DNA of 64,000 nucleotides from NCBI GenBank assembly GCA_025345505.1, contig JANVCC010000047.1:8874413-8938412 (forward strand), written 5' to 3'. Position 1 is the stretch's first letter. Each line of letters starts with the position of its first letter. Below the pieces are notes generated by a model, which was not told the origin of the DNA, ran no database searches, and saw nothing but the letters and a program-made list of their open reading frames with translations. Positions 1 through 15,000 of this stretch are shown piece by piece. Position numbers and translations under genes: made by a program. The stretch is from Todiramphus chloris collaris. Taxonomy: Eukaryota > Chordata > Aves > Coraciiformes > Alcedinidae.

Positions 1-83
1 CTTCCGCGTTCGCTGTTGTAATTCGGCTGGAATCGGTGAACCTTCAGAGGCAACTGAAGCCACTGTGGTGGACAACAAACTGG
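1..83 (+). CDS. MYOM1: MYOM1 exon, end of Fn3 domain My5 (partial)
   Basis: Reading from base 2 gives [20 protein letters not shown], the F and G strands of a fibronectin-III domain, then a linker ending NKL. The GGTAAGC donor follows, leaving phase 1. The exon is cut by the window edge. The split codon joins the next exon as Asp of DIPKAPG. Confidence 0.93.
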
Positions 84-3000
84 GTAAGCGTGTGGTCGAG
101 TGTATTAAATCATCTCTGTGGAAACTTTTCCATTGACGATGTAATTGTTTTGTCTGAGGACAGATGGCTGCTCCATGAATAATTCAATTGTGAGAAGTAG
201 TCAGTGATTTATTCCCTTTAGCCAAAATAACTTTGGTTCGGGTTGTTGAACCCTTAACGTATAGTCCAGCAGCAGCTGCAAATAACTATGCCAAGAACTG
301 CAAAGGAAGCAAATAGTAGAAGAAAATGAAAACTCAAGGAAGTACAAAAATGTTTTGTTTTACTTAGAGTATTGAAAATAAGCCCAGACATCAGCAGAGT
401 TTAACCTTCCTTGTTTGCCAAATTAAACAAAAGTGAAGAATTTAATACTCACGCAAATTCAGAGGCTGTTTCCCCTGGAAGAGAAGCCAAGACATTCACC
501 ACAGTAAAGCACCAGTAGCTACACCTACGTTAGCAGTTTGTTTCCAAGTAGCAATGCAGATTTCAATCCAACTGCCAGATTGCCTCTATTTCCTTCGTAC
601 CAGCTGAGCTTGCAGAGCAGTTTGATGCACATGAACTACATTCTTTCAGAGAAGGAAAACAGATCTGCTTGAGAAAGAGATGTGTTTTGCTGTTTGGCGA
701 AGACCTTGGTTTCTGACTCTGTTCTGTGGGCTGCACAAAATCTGCAATGGGCACCTAACGCGGTTTCCCTTCTAGAAAGCTCCAATTCACACCTCTGGTG
801 TAGATGTTCAGCGTGAGGGAATAAAATAAACCTAATTTGAAGGAAATGCCCCAAATCATAGGCAATGGAGAAGTGAGAAGCCTCATCATTGAATGCTTGA
901 ACCTACTGATCCTGTCCTGTTGTAGTACCAGATTACTTCATTTAAATCAGAGGAGTACTTTGAGGGTTAAATCTGTGTAGTCATGTCAATATAATCAAGA
1001 ATAGAATGTCATCCTTATTTTATTTGTAAATTTTGACTGGTTGGTCACTAATTTATTTCTGTTTCTCTCCCACAGATATTCCCAAAGCTCCTGGCCGTGT
1101 TATGCCAACCAGGAACACAGACACCTCAGTCGTCGTCACTTGGACCGAGCCGCCAGATGCCAAGGAGCTGGTTGGGTACTACATCGAGTCAAGCGTGGTG
1201 GGATCTGGTCACTGGGAGCCATGCAACAACAATCCTGTGAAGGGCACAAGGTAAGGGATTTTAAAGCACAGAGCTGGTGGCCACTGGTTCTTGGTAGCTC
1301 CTGGGTAGATGTGCTTTGCAGCCATTATCAGAGTTAATGGCTCTGTGGTAGCCAGCAGGCTGGAGTCACTCCTGCAGGAGAGGTTCACAAGAAGTCATAA
1401 AAACCTATTTCACACTGAGTCTTGTCCAAAAGGAATTGATAATCAACCTCATATTAGAAAGAGTCAGGGGTGAGGAAACCTAGACGTTACTAGGGAAGGG
1501 AAGGAGCTCGCTGGTTCAAGCGACTGTACAGCCTGTCATTTTGATGGAAAACAGCACAGCGAGGAACCACTGAAGATACAGACATGGAAAACTAAATGGC
1601 ATAATGTTTGGAAGCAGTGTCCTTTATTTTGGAAGACTGCTGTAAACATTGCTGCACTAGAACGTCAGGAGGACATGTGGGCTGTGTCACGCTAATGATA
1701 TTACTTTCTAACTGCTCTTTCACTTCCAATTATCAGGATATTAATGAACACTCTTAAATATTGGGTATAAGTTCACATTTCTTACCTATGCGAACCTCAG
1801 TCTCTAGTCAGGAAAAATAATCAAGGTTTAAAACGTTGCAATGTTTTGTCTGAGTATGGCTGTAATTTCCAGAGTCTAGAGGAGTCTCTGCAGACCTTGC
1901 TCTTGGATGGATTGTTGTCCCTCTAGCAGCACTCCCTGCTTGTTATGACTGATGAAGCTTGTTTGTAATCGCTGTCTGTGACCTCACCTTTAGGACAGTA
2001 AGTCCTTACCATCCAGACCATGGCCATTAGCTCTTGGGCCATCTCCGAGCATCAGCTGTGGCTCCTGCTTTGCCTTATGCAGTATGTCGTGGTCTCTTGA
2101 AATTTGATTTCTGCACACGAAAGGAAATGATTTGAGAAGTCTGGTAGAAGGGGGAGGGAAAATTTTGCTCTGAAAATTTGATTCAGGTTTGGTTTTTTTA
2201 TTCCACAGAAATAAAATTTTGATTTTGAAATACATTTCAATTTCCCCATTGTATTTGCTTCACGCATCATTACGTGATGTCAGCCTTGGACATGATGTTA
2301 AGAAATAGGACAAAATAAAAGGAATATGGAATAAAATGCCCTTAAAATATCTGTTGAAAAATAAATGTAGTTTTAATTAAAAGGTTTGTTGTTTTAATTA
2401 AAATGTTTAAATTTCCAAACCACAATTTTTCTGAAATAAATAATCCCTGTCTTGGAAAATTGTGTGTTTTCTGGGTAGGCACCAGAGAAAATTGATGAGT
2501 TTTTTATGTGATCATTAGGTAATCCAGTAGGAAAACTAGTAAAAGAGTTTGTCTGACTCAGTTTATTGTGTCATGTATAGAAGCAAGAAAGTGAAATAAA
2601 AGATTGGACACCTTTTTTTTAGCTCTTGTACAATACCCTGTAGTTTTTTATGGAGAACTGCAATTTTTCATTTACAATTGGAAGGGAATTATGGGAACCC
2701 GTGCTAGAGGTGTCCTTTACTGAGGTCATGAAGATATCCCACGAGCAAACACAGACCTTATCTGTGCAGATTTTCCCACTGTTTCCATTAGGGAGTATGG
2801 ATTTTATGGACTAGGGTAAATCAGGCAGACCCTGTGGTTACACACTGGCTTGTATGCTCTCACAGCACATACCAACACCCCTTTCTTCATATCTAAAAAG
2901 ACATTAGTTTAGTGGGTTTGGATGTTATGTTTGTGGTGTGAACAAGGTGCTGGGCTGCATGCTGCATTCCCTGACCTTCACAGAAGTGACTGGGGTCGTG

Positions 3001-6000
3001 GTTTATCCTCAGTTTTCAGAAACCAGAATAAATTTTATGGAAGAAATGCTTTCTTTTCCTCCATTAAGATTTTTATTTTCTTCATAAGAATTTCTAAGTA
3101 GTTGTCTAACCATTTATCTTCCTTCACTGGTTTGGTTTAGATTCATCTGCCACGGACTCGTCAATGGTGAGAAGTACATTTTCCGAGTCAGAGCTGTTAA
3201 TGCTGCTGGACTCAGTGAATTTTCGCAGGATTCGGAGCCCATAGAAGTGAAAGCAGCCATTGGTAAGCTCTTTTCCATCGCTCTTTGCAATGGTAGCTTG
3301 TTCTTTTTTTTCTTTTTTAATTCAGTAAAAATGTTTTCAGCAACGATTGGTAACTAGTAGTTCTGTTTTACAATGCTGCCCACAAATAATAATTTCTCTA
3401 TAGACCCTGTGGTCTCACAGCCATAGTTTCACGGTCGCTGCACTCCTGTAGGCTGTTCACCTTCACCATCCAGTCTTCCTCAGGTGTTTCTTGTGACCCA
3501 CTGTAAGGGAGCACTGCCAAGTTCACTTCATAGCTCTCCTGGAAAGTGGAATGTCACTCTGCCCCCGTAACGTGGTATTTATCGCTCTCACACACAGCAG
3601 CTCGGCTGCAGTCGGTTCCTAGGACACTTGTGTCCATACCTAATCCTAGCACTCCGTGTGACGTGTCTGCTCTAACCCTTCCCTAACCCTGCTCATCCTC
3701 CCTTTCTTGATCAGTTATTGCTCTTTGCCACTGCCCCAACTAATCCATAGAGATGAATGAGCTCACTGGGCTAGAAGGAATTGTGTGCCTGCACCACCCT
3801 CCCTCGCTCTCCCTTGCCCCAGAACTGCCTTGTACCTCACAACCTCCAAGCAGAGTGATGGGGCCTGGGGCAATTTGGGGAGACCATCTTGGAAGGATCA
3901 AAAAGATCCTTTCCAAAACCACTCAGAAGATCTGATACTAAAACAATCATAGCCAATGAAGATTAACTTTCCATGGTTGTTCCACTCTGAAAAGCAGATG
4001 TTCTTAGAAGAGCCTGTGAGCAGGTTGGGGTATTCGGTGCGTTTGGGGTTGCTGCGAATTCCAGCTCAGCGTTGTGCGTGTAACCCCACTGGCTGCTCCC
4101 GCCCTGGCTGTGGTGTTCACTGTATGTCCTTCTTCATTCTGTTGGCCAAAGGGGGAAATAAAGACCGTGTTCTAATTCCAAATGTCTCTGCTGTTTCCTG
4201 GCGATTGCAGGGGGAGGATGGCCTCACGGTGCGTGTCCTGCGCCGAGCGGTAAAGCCGCCGGACTAACAGCCCGCACTGCCAGCTGGGAAGGCTTGCATG
4301 GCTCCTCCCAGCCCCGCCGCAGCACCCACGCTTTGCTAAAACCCGGGGCTAAACTTAACAGAGACGCGCTGCCCGGTAGCTCTGGCAAACTGGGAAGTAT
4401 GGGAGACTGTGATGTGGCAGAAGCGGTTAAGGACGCTGTCACATCTGCACCACAAAGCGTTGCTGCTAAGCAGGCAAGTAAGTCTCGGCCCAGGGATCCG
4501 TTGACACTGGGAAAAGTGACAAAGAAGAAAGATAAAGGTGAGAGTTAATGGAATGAATAGATTTCACTGCTTTGGTCCATCCACTTCAGACGGTTGTAAC
4601 CTCTGCGTGTCCATGCCACAAGTGAACATGCTCTCCAGTGAGGCACCTTCTGTCAGACCCGTTCATTATGTGCTCAGCTCTCCTAAGATCATTATGCATG
4701 TAGTGGTATCAGAGACCACTTTACAAATGTAAAGCGAAACATAAGTCTGTTTACTCACTTCATATCTTGCCTGACTACCTATGAATGTATCCAAGATACC
4801 ATATCATTTCTAAATGACTTCAGGAATTTGTCAGGAGTCTCATTACCTAGCTGCTGAGTTACATGTGAGAGAAACAAAATCTGATTGTGATAGTGAGCAT
4901 GAAAAATCGGTGTTGTGCTAGGATACATGAAAGTCCTCTGTGGATTTATGCTTAAGCTGCAGCTCATCCTCTGTCAACACCTAAACACTCATTATGCCTG
5001 GGAAATGTGGGGCTTGGATTTCATTTAAGTCCTGGTACCTGGCCAGGGAGCTTAATACCCCCCAGGGCTCTGGAGGGAGCCTCCAAAGCCTTGTGGAAAG
5101 TCTTGGAGAGAAGACCAAGTGGAGGTGCCTGGGGCTGGCTGGCACTGATAGGAAACGCTAAAGGGGAGAGTAAACATCTATGCCATAGGATTTCCATCAG
5201 CAGCAGGGCTTGGCTTACTGGTGTGGGCAGCATTTCCCCCTAGGTACAGAAAAGGCTTTAGAAAAAAAGGAAGTTAACAATTCCTGTATTCTTAAATAAA
5301 CAAACAAGAGGATTACACCACAAATTTTTTAATGTAAGTTCCAGTAACAGCCATGTTCCATTTCTGGTCAGTCTACAGCGCCTACGATCACGATTCCTTA
5401 CAGTAAGGTAAGATCATGTGATGGGTGCAATGATAAAATTTGCCCAGCCTGTAAATTTAAAAGAAAAAAAAAAAGTCAACAGCTAAAGTCTATTCTTGAT
5501 GGGAAGAATGTTTAAAAAAAAAAAAAGCAACTACAACAAATACTGTCCATGTGAAAAAGGGTTTGCTTTCAGAAGAAAACAAATCATTGCATCTCCAATT
5601 TTTTTGTTTTTCCTGTAATGTTAGTTCTAGTTCCTTGTTTTTCATGGTTTTAAAGCGAGTGCTGATCACTTACATCAGAGCTGCAATTGCAACACGTTCT
5701 ATCAGCTTGCTTCTCAAAAAACAAATGATCCTGAGAACTAATTCCTATGCAGTTTGTGCTTCTTCAATTGGTTTGTGAAAGCTTTTATCCTGTGTTTCCT
5801 ATTCCAACTCCAGAAACTACCCTTGACCATGTAAATATTGTCCTACGTAGGAACATGTGGGATGGGAGCCACCCGAATCCAGGAACCGAATGCCAGTCTA
5901 ACTACTGAATTATTGCTTCCTACTTATTTGTTGTTCATGTTGAAACAGCTGCTCCATCTCCACCTTACGACATTGTGGTACTCGAGAGCGTTCGCGACTC

Positions 6001-9000
6001 AATGGTATTGGGATGGAAACAACCTAAAGTCACTGGTGGAACTGAAATTACTGGCTACTACGTGAACTATCGTGAAGTGGTTGCTGGAACTCCTGGGAAA
6101 TGGATGGAGGCCAATATCAAGGCCATCAGTGAGAGGGCATATAGGGTAAGAGGCTGAGCCCTGGTAGTGCTTGGGAGTAGAGAGCGGCTACAAAACAGAT
6201 TTCAAAGGCAGTTGAGGATGAATTATGATTCAGTGTATGAGTTGCTGTTCAGAGAGTTTTACGTCTTCCCTGCCGGGGTTGTCCAGGACTGTCCCACGCT
6301 GCCTAGGGCAGTGGTGGAGTCCCCATGATCCCTGGAGGGGTTTCAAAGCTGTGGAGATGTGGTGCTGAGGGACATGGGTTAGTGGTGCCCTGGCAGTGCT
6401 GGGGGAACAGTTGGACTCCATGATCTGAAATGTGTCTTCCATCCAGAATGATTCTAGGATTCTCTACCCATGATGATAACTTTATCTAGCTGTTGTTGAA
6501 CTTCTCTGCACAATTATTTGTACATTTTCCTGTTAATCTGGCACCATCACATGTGAGTTCACTGCTGTAGGAATCACCTGATTTGCTGTAAGTCAGGCCC
6601 TCACAACACATGACTTTCCAACTGGGCTTGGTGGACCTACCCCAGTGCTTGGTGGTGCTGGAAGCAGCTCTGTGCCAGCTGCAGGCTGTGATCAGTTCTG
6701 GACCCAGCACTGGTTACTGCCTTGTGGAGCTGCTTTACAAAAGGACAGTGATGCCAGGGCTGAGTTTCACCCAACTGTGAGGACAGCACTGGCCTTAAGT
6801 GAACTTGCTGTGCATGACGAGACAGATTAATCTGTTGAGCAATATCCTGCTCCCTCCCTGACCACCCAAGTGTCTGTCAAGGGGTTTACAGTTTGAGTGT
6901 GCTAAGACCGCTGATCGGGGGAAAAGCCAAGGTAGCTAGTGCCTTTATGGGTGATGTCAGTAATGCTGTCAGCTCTCCAGGCGCTTAGGAGCATCCTTGT
7001 GTGTTCAGTAACTGTCACTGCGACTTTCTTCTAAAGCCTCAATCCAAAGATAATTAAGTACCATCTTACTGGTCCTGCAGATTGAAAACCTGAAGGAAAA
7101 CATGGTGTACCAGTTCCAGGTGGCTGCTGCTAACCTGGCTGGGGTGGGGACACCCTCCCTGCCCAGCCAGCCCTTCAAATGTGAAGAATGGACCATTGCT
7201 GTACCTGGTAGGATGCTGAGGGGGCGGGGGAGGCTGCTCACAGCCCAAGGGTGCCTTGTGACCGGTGACCTAAGTTCTCAATGCCCTCAGTTCCCAGGGG
7301 AGTCACTGGGCGCTGAAGTTTGTACCCAGGCTTGACCCTCCATCACTCTGGTTTGGTCCCTTTACAGTGATGCATCAAACGGCCCCTGCTTCAGCAGCAG
7401 TGTTTCACAGGCAGCCTGCGTTTCCTTTATCTTTCCTGCCTGGTTCCTGTATTGGGTCTGCCCTTTTTGCTTCCTAGTTAAATGGTGGCCATAAATACCT
7501 GTCTGTAGTGCAAGGCAGAGGAGAATGAGGACCTGTCACCCTTGTCTGAATGCATCACTTCAAGGCCAGATGGCTGAAATGAATCAAAACAACCTCCATG
7601 GACTTCAGTGGACTTTAGAGCAGTCCTTGAAGCAGCACATGAGCTTAATAATTAACTTATCTCCCTGTGTTCGGAGATTGTTTGTCATTTTTGTTTGTTC
7701 ATGAATATTTGATCGAGATACAATCTCAGAAAAGCGGGTTGTTTTTTGGGCTAGTGTTTTTTATCAGCAGGGGTTGTGTTTTATCGGGTCTAGATAGGAC
7801 ACGGGGAGCTGCATGTGTTACATCAGCTCTGGCATACGATGTGGTGTCTGCTTTGGGTTGCTCAAGTTTTATACATTAGCCCTTTGGGGATTTATTCTGA
7901 TACCACAACTCCAGCTTTTACCTTCCAGGGCCACCCCATGATGTCACATGCACAGAAGTTAGGAAGGACTCTTTGGTTTTACTGTGGAAGCAACCGGTTT
8001 ATACTGGCCGCAGCCCCATAGCCGGTTATTATGTTGATATGAAGGAAAAAGAAGCAAAGGAGGAACACTGGAGAAGTGTCAACGAGAAGCCACTTCAAAA
8101 GAAGTTCTTGAAGGTAAATGACTTAAGATTCAAACACTGGTATAGCAGTATAACCCTGAGGGGATCAGTCCTTGGGAGCATCATCCTGTGCTCATCATGG
8201 TTCTGCTTAGTAGGCTCTGGTGTGCTGGGGATACCCACGTGTAGTGCCTGTGTAGTCAGACAAGACAGTAACTCCGAAGATAATCTGGTGTGACAAGCCT
8301 AAAAATAGGCAAATAAATAGTAATAATTTAAAAACATCACCAAAAGAAAGTGCTGCTAACCCAAATACTGTTCCTCTAGTCCAAACACTGGTACAGTAGG
8401 CATCCAGAGCATCCTCTGGCTCAGAGGACAATATAAGTATCACTGCACAAAACCAGATGGCACAAGCCGCAGATGCTGTGATAATGTGGCAGGTGATTCT
8501 TTCTCACACAACATTCCCTCTCCTCACATTTCACAGTGAGTTAAACCCAATCTTTTTGTGCTGTTATGTCATTTGGTGGAATGATTTCTAAATAAGGGGT
8601 CAGCAATGTCCCAGCTCTAGAGTTGCACCTGAAGTAGGTGTGCTCTTCGTATGCTTTGCAGAGCTCCCTTTAAATTGAGATCCTTTCACGTGTTGTAAAG
8701 GAGTGTTTGCAGGTGCTGTAACATCAGGGCGATTCCTCAAGTCGCTACAATTAAGTCTGTACCATTAAATACCCTCCTGTTTCTGAGCAGGTGTGGCCAC
8801 CACTTACTACCCTGATAATTTCATTTTTAAAAGCCAGACTCCACCTGCAATAAAAGACTACAATGTTTCAGAGGTCACCATACATGAGTCAAAAACATCC
8901 TGTCCCAATAACAAACGCTCCTCCTGCAGAGAAATCAATGACAGCAGTGACGCTGTCTGAGTGTTGGCTGTGGCTGCACGGAGGGGGCGAGCCTGGCGCT

Positions 9001-12000
9001 GAGTCACAGCACTCTGGAACTGGACAAAAAATGAGGAACAAATATTTGCCGAGTGGAAAAGAAGCAAAACCAACACAAGAAACAGAACTGTCAAGTATCC
9101 AGAGCGATCTGTAGCACACGTGAAACTGAAACGGGTGGTTTGTAACACACCATGCCCATCTGCTTGGTTCCTCCAGATCGGTGGCCTGAGCCAAGGCGTG
9201 AGCTATGTGTTCCGGGTGCGGGCAACCAACCAGGCTGGCGTTGGGAAGCCGTCGGACGTCACCGATCCTGTCGTAGCTGAAACACGTCCAGGTTTGATAG
9301 GAACCCTTCCTCTTTTTTGTCACATCTAAACAGGTTCCTCTGTGTGCGATGTAGTTACGGGCCCCACGCCAACAGCCTGACCCCTCTCAAGTCCAACTTC
9401 TTCACTAAGCTCAAAATGAGTTGAGGGTCATCTCTTTCTTGTCTGGTGTATTTTGAGGTCAGAACAGCTTTTCTTACTGTAACTGCAGGTCAGGAGTACA
9501 AAACCACAGTAAAGGTGCAAGATTTGCATATATCTATAGATAGATGTATAAGCAAAGGACCCTCTAAGATCAGCTAAACCACAAAATGCTACAGCTGTAG
9601 GTTTTGCCCTTCCTGTAGTAAACCAGATGTCTGTGCTCTATCCTCCTTTCTTTAACTTGGATAATGTGCCTGAGGAGAGGGTAAAAGAAATTACTTTTCC
9701 CTTGGCCTTTAAAATAAAAGGCTTTATAAATGTAGTGAAGTCAGTTTGGAAACCACTTTCAGTAGGAATTCAAGTGCAGCTGTTTGCTGGAGTCATCCCT
9801 GAAGGCTGGCTCCAGCACATCTGTAATGCCAGCAAGAAACAGGGGAACCAGCACAGAGGTGGAATCTCCTCCCCTGGAACTCCAGAAACCCCCTGAGTTT
9901 CACCTCAGTGAAACCTCAGTCAGCAGGTGACTCTGCTACAGGTGACACAGGTGACTTTGATCCAAGTCAACACCTTTTGTCACTAAATGCCTAACAGAAA
10001 ACACAAGCGTGGGCTTGTAGCTCACTCATCTACAGACTGTTTCAGAAGCAGAGGGTCCTCCAAGGTGGAAAAACAAACTCCCCAATGTTTTAATGAAATC
10101 CAGTGTAATGTTAGTACGGTGTAAGAAGGTGCAGGGGTACAACCCAGCCTGGCTCCACCATGCACCCTCCCTTCCTCTGGCCTCCCCTCCAGACTCCCAT
10201 ATCTGACCCCATCTGGGAAGGTTTCATAAGAGCCCCAAAGGAACAGGAGCCAGGGGAGGCAGCTCCTGCCTGGAGAAATAGTCAGGGTTTATTGGGGATG
10301 GTGTTGACCATGAGGTGTTGACCAGACATCACCAGTGATCAGCAGTTCCCATTTCCACCAGGCTGCCTCAGGAGTGTTTCCCCAGGATCTTTTCCCTATT
10401 TCTTCCCCAGAGGAGGTTTAAGTTGGAGCTGAGGAACAGTTTCTTCCCTTGCAGGGTTGTCCAGGGCTGTCCCAGGCTGCCCAGGGCAGTGGTGGAGTCC
10501 CCATGATCCCTGGAGGGGTTTCTAAGCCATGGAGATGTGGTGCTGACGGATGTGGGTTAGTGGTGCCCCAGCAGTGCTGGGGGAACAGTGGGACTCCGTG
10601 ATCTGAAAGGTGTCTTCCAACCCAAATGATTCTGTGGTTCTGACTCTCAGGTCCCTTTTTACATCTCCTGTTCCTGCAGCAAAGCCCAGCTCTGTAAATG
10701 CCTGGCCCTTATGACCAGGGCAGCAAAAACCCCTAAGCAGCTTTGAGTGAGCTCTCAGTGAGGCTGGAAGTCTGGAGAGTCTGGAAAAGGAGCTTTGGAG
10801 CTGGGAGGGTAAACGAAGTGGAAAACTCCGGTTTTGGAGGGACTGGGGTTACTGTTGGTGAGGCTGAGATGGGAAGAATGGACTAGGAGGAGTAGATGGT
10901 AAGTTGAGAGGGTATAAGATTGAGATACAAGGACAAACACGTGTGTGAGAGTAGGAAGGGCTTGGGATGGGATCTTTCAAAACACAGTAGCCATCTCTTT
11001 CAAATCTCCAAGCCACTGAAGCACCAGAGCCATTTCCATTGCCTGCAAGCAAAACAAGGCTAAGCTTAGAAACTTACTCTTGAAAATACCTTATGTACAG
11101 CAGCTGCTTCTAAAGAGAGAATTGAACCAGTATTGGGACTAAACCTTTGGCCTTACGAGCCATTTTCTTTGAGGGTTATGGTCTATTTGCAGACTTCTGA
11201 TAAAAACTTGTGAAAATAACCATCTTCCAGTGAACTAACTAAAGGATTGGTCATATCCTTACAATTAAAACCACACACAAATGTAAACTCTTGAGATCAT
11301 CATAACAGAAGCTGTGCAGAGCATTTTGAATGTCCTTCCACTCAACCATGTGTGTGCCCACCTCTACTTGAGCAGAATGTTTGGTTCACAGACCTCACCA
11401 GTTTGAGGTGGGTTTGTAGGTGTAAGTTCTGAGGGTACACAGGAAGGCCAGGGCTTGGCCCAGTGAAACCTCAGGAAAGCTGAAAATTATTTATTTGTGC
11501 AAAGCTGGTTGACCCACATTTTGAGCTGAGATCTGCAGATAGGGCGTCCACCAAACTAAGCTTCTTAAAAGTATTAAGAAAAGGACAAAAGGCTTATTAA
11601 AAAAAATTATTTCCAAGAGCAGCCTCTTGGGTAGGCTTCCCCCTTCCTCACCTAAACCACACAAATCTCAGGAACAATCATACCTTTTTTTTTTTTAAGT
11701 TACTGGAAGTCTTTTGGTGTTGCCCAATGAATGCTGCCTTTATCACTGTCTTGGATGGAGACAGAATAGTGTCAGGTGTCTCCAGACAATTCCTGCTGGA
11801 ATGTTGCTTTTGGCACATGTGTAAAATCACAAGGTGACTGAACTTTGTAATCAAAGAATGTGAGTAAATAACATTCTGAGTCAGAGCATTTGCTTTAAAA
11901 CAAACAGTCCCAGTTGTCTTTCTCCAGTGGCTGCTTTGCATCCACCTTCTCTTGGTTGAAAACCACATTTAATTTTTACTGTTATCTTCGAAAATGAAGT

Positions 12001-15000
12001 GACAAACCCCACCTGCAGAACCAAATACCAACTGGGGCTTTTGAGCTGTAACTTTAGACAAAAACACTTTGATGTGTGTGGTTCTCCCAGGGGAGATCCA
12101 AGAGCAGATGGCAACTCTTCCTTCCCCACTGCTGCCCTTAGTCCTTGTGCATCTGCGTGGGAAGCAAAATTCCATTCTGATCCTGCATCAGTCTTTTGAG
12201 AGGGGCTTGAACCCTGGGAATTAATGAAGCCCTGTCCCCTTCAGCTTTCCTGACCTGCTGTATTCAAACGATGTCATTAACTCTAGTGTTTTGAAACCAT
12301 CTGCTTTATCTTGCCTGTGACAGGATGAGGGTGATGGCTTCAAACTGGAAGAGCAGAGATTTAGATTAGAAAGTGGGAAGAAGTTCTTCACCCTGAGGAT
12401 GGTGAGACACTGGCACAGGGTGTCCAGGGAAGCTGTGGCTGCTCCATCACTGTGTGTGCTCAAGACCAGGTTGGACAGAGCTTTAGGCAACCTGGTCTAG
12501 TGGGAGGTGTCTCTACCCAGGGCGGTGGGGGGGGGGGGGTGCAGAATTAGATCTGTAAGGTCCCTTCCAGCTCAAACTATTCTGTGATTCTATGATCTTC
12601 ATGTTACCTCTGTCCTTTCAATGTGATAAAATGATAAGTGGAGATTTGATATGATAGACAAGTATTTAATTTATGATGATGACTTCAAGTGAAGCTCTGG
12701 ATGAGATATTGAAACCACCGAGACATCTAGAGGAGGGAAATTACAACTGCTATGGCAGCCCCTCTGGTTCCATAGGTGGGAACCAAATGGATTGTAGGAC
12801 AGGTGAAGACATCTGGTCAGTCGTGTAAAAATAGTCTTTTTCACTCATATAAATATTAGAGGCAAATACCATCATCACTTCTGGAAATAAAAGCCATGCC
12901 TTGTTATCCTGACGAGAATACTTTAAAGCAAATACAAAAGACACTGTCCTTCAGGCCTTTCAGGACTTCAAGGGGCCTGTCAGAAAGATGGGGACAGACC
13001 TTTGAGCAGGGTCTGTTGGGACAAGATAAGGGGTGATGGGTTGAAACTAAAAGAGAGAGATTTAGACTGGAGAGGATGAAGACATTGTTGCTGCTGAGGG
13101 TGGTGAGAGCCTGTCCCAGGTTGCCCAGAGAAGCGGTCACTGCCTCATCCCTGGCACCATTGCAGGTGAGGTTGGCTGGGGCTCTGAGCAACCTGCTCTA
13201 GTTGCAGATGGCCCTGCTCCCTGCAGGGGGTTGGACGATATGAGCTTGAAATGTCCCTTCCCACCCAAACCAGACTGGTTCTATGTTAAATCAGTTGTAT
13301 TATGATGCTCTTTAATCTGTAGATTAGACTAAGAACTGTTCTTGCAAATCAAGGCTAAGGATGCCAATGATTGCATCAAGTTCTGTGCCAACTGAGAGAG
13401 TGGTGAGGGTCTGCTTGATCCTCCCAACAAATGATATCTATATAGATTTGTTTGCTGGTTCTCTGAGAAAATGGAATTGCCTTGTTCTGCTCTTCCAGGA
13501 ACCAAGGAGGTGGTGGTTGATGTAGATGACAACGGAGTCATTTCCTTGAACTTTGAATGTGACCAGATGTCTCCAAACTCGAAGTTTGTTTGGTCCAAGA
13601 ATTACGAGCCAATTGAGGATGACTCTCGGCTGAACATTGAAACCAAAGGCGGAAAGTAAGAACCCTTGGGAGCAGCAATAGTCTTGTGCTTGAGAGATCC
13701 AGACTGGCCACAGAGATCCATCCTTTTGGATGTCTGACCTCAGCAAGAGTTACATCTGCCTCTGCTGCTGGACAGCTACTTCAGGAGTGTGCCGTTCTCC
13801 AGCAAGTCCATTCACAAACCGTCTGGAAGATGTAGCTCACACAAAATGAGACAGACCTTCTGGTAGGCAGTGTAGTAACCTGTCAGTCAAGGCAAATTAT
13901 TATTACTGTTATTCATACAGTTATTGTTTTAAATCTCCAAAGGATAAAATGATCTGGCTGCTCACAAAATGCTTTTGTCATCTAACATAGCTGCAGTCTT
14001 TGGAGGTGCTGGAGGAGGCAGGACTCTCCTGGTGGCTTCACCATGGTCTGATTTGGTGACTTTGGTAATGCTCTACAAGCCCTCAGTGTTTGCTGGGGCT
14101 TTAACAGAGGAAGGCACAGCACAGGCATAGGTGCAGCCTGTGAAGTGCCAGCAAGAGCTAACACAGGACTGTTTCTGTCTGCTGTTGCAGACATACAGGA
14201 GGGCTCTGGTTCAGACTGAGCTCATCGTCTGATCAAAATTTTTGGGTCTTTTCTCCCCTAAAGGTCAAAAGCTGCCTTTAAGGATCTTGGAGAAGATGAT
14301 TTGGGAATTTACTCTTGCGTCGTTACGGACACTGATGGAGTTTCATCAAGCCACACGATCGATGAGGAAGGTAGACAGGGTGTCTGTTAAACGTGCCCAG
14401 TTGGCTCTCCCTTCTGATTTCCCACAGCAGGGGGGCTCAGGCCCAGGCAGGAGGCACACCTCCTCTTCTCTGTTACCTCTCTTGCAGAAATGAAGCGCCT
14501 GCTTGCTCTGAGCCATGAGCACAAATTCCCAAGTAAGTAAATCACGCGGGTCTGGGGAGGGGGGAGTTTTGCGTGCAGGGGGAATCGCAAAGCTCCTGCC
14601 CCAGCACGCAGCGGGGTCACTGCAGGCATTTCAAGTGAAAGTGGGTTTGAATTGAAAATTTAAGTTTCCTTCCTTTTGGTTTTTTTTCCCCTCTTTCTTT
14701 CACTACCTTTGTGTACTACTGATGTTCTTCACTACCTGTTGCAGGCTACTGGTCTAGGTGTATAAGTTTATATTAACAACTGGAAAATAAGTACCCTGTG
14801 GGCTTGCTTTCTTCTGCCTAACAGCCTCTTATAGGTACTCAGCATACCCACGTCACACCTGATTTGAAAACCATAACTAATGTCACAAAATAAGCTCCTC
14901 AGGGACCTGGGCTTGTTGAGCCTGGAGAGAAGAAGGCTCAGGGGAGACCTTCTGTCTCTCGACAGCTCACTGACAGGAGGCTGGAGACAGGGGTGGTTGG

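Larger units (their letters stand above)
9292..13498. other. MYOM1: Long MYOM1 intron between Fn3 and Ig blocks
   Basis: A 4.2-kb intron marking the switch from Fn3 to Ig domains. It carries three + strand CR1 fragments (10411, 12319, 12951) and a 13-base G run at 12527. The remainder (9292-10410 and 10641-12318) looks unique, with no extra exon that fits the phase-1 junction. Confidence 0.8.
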
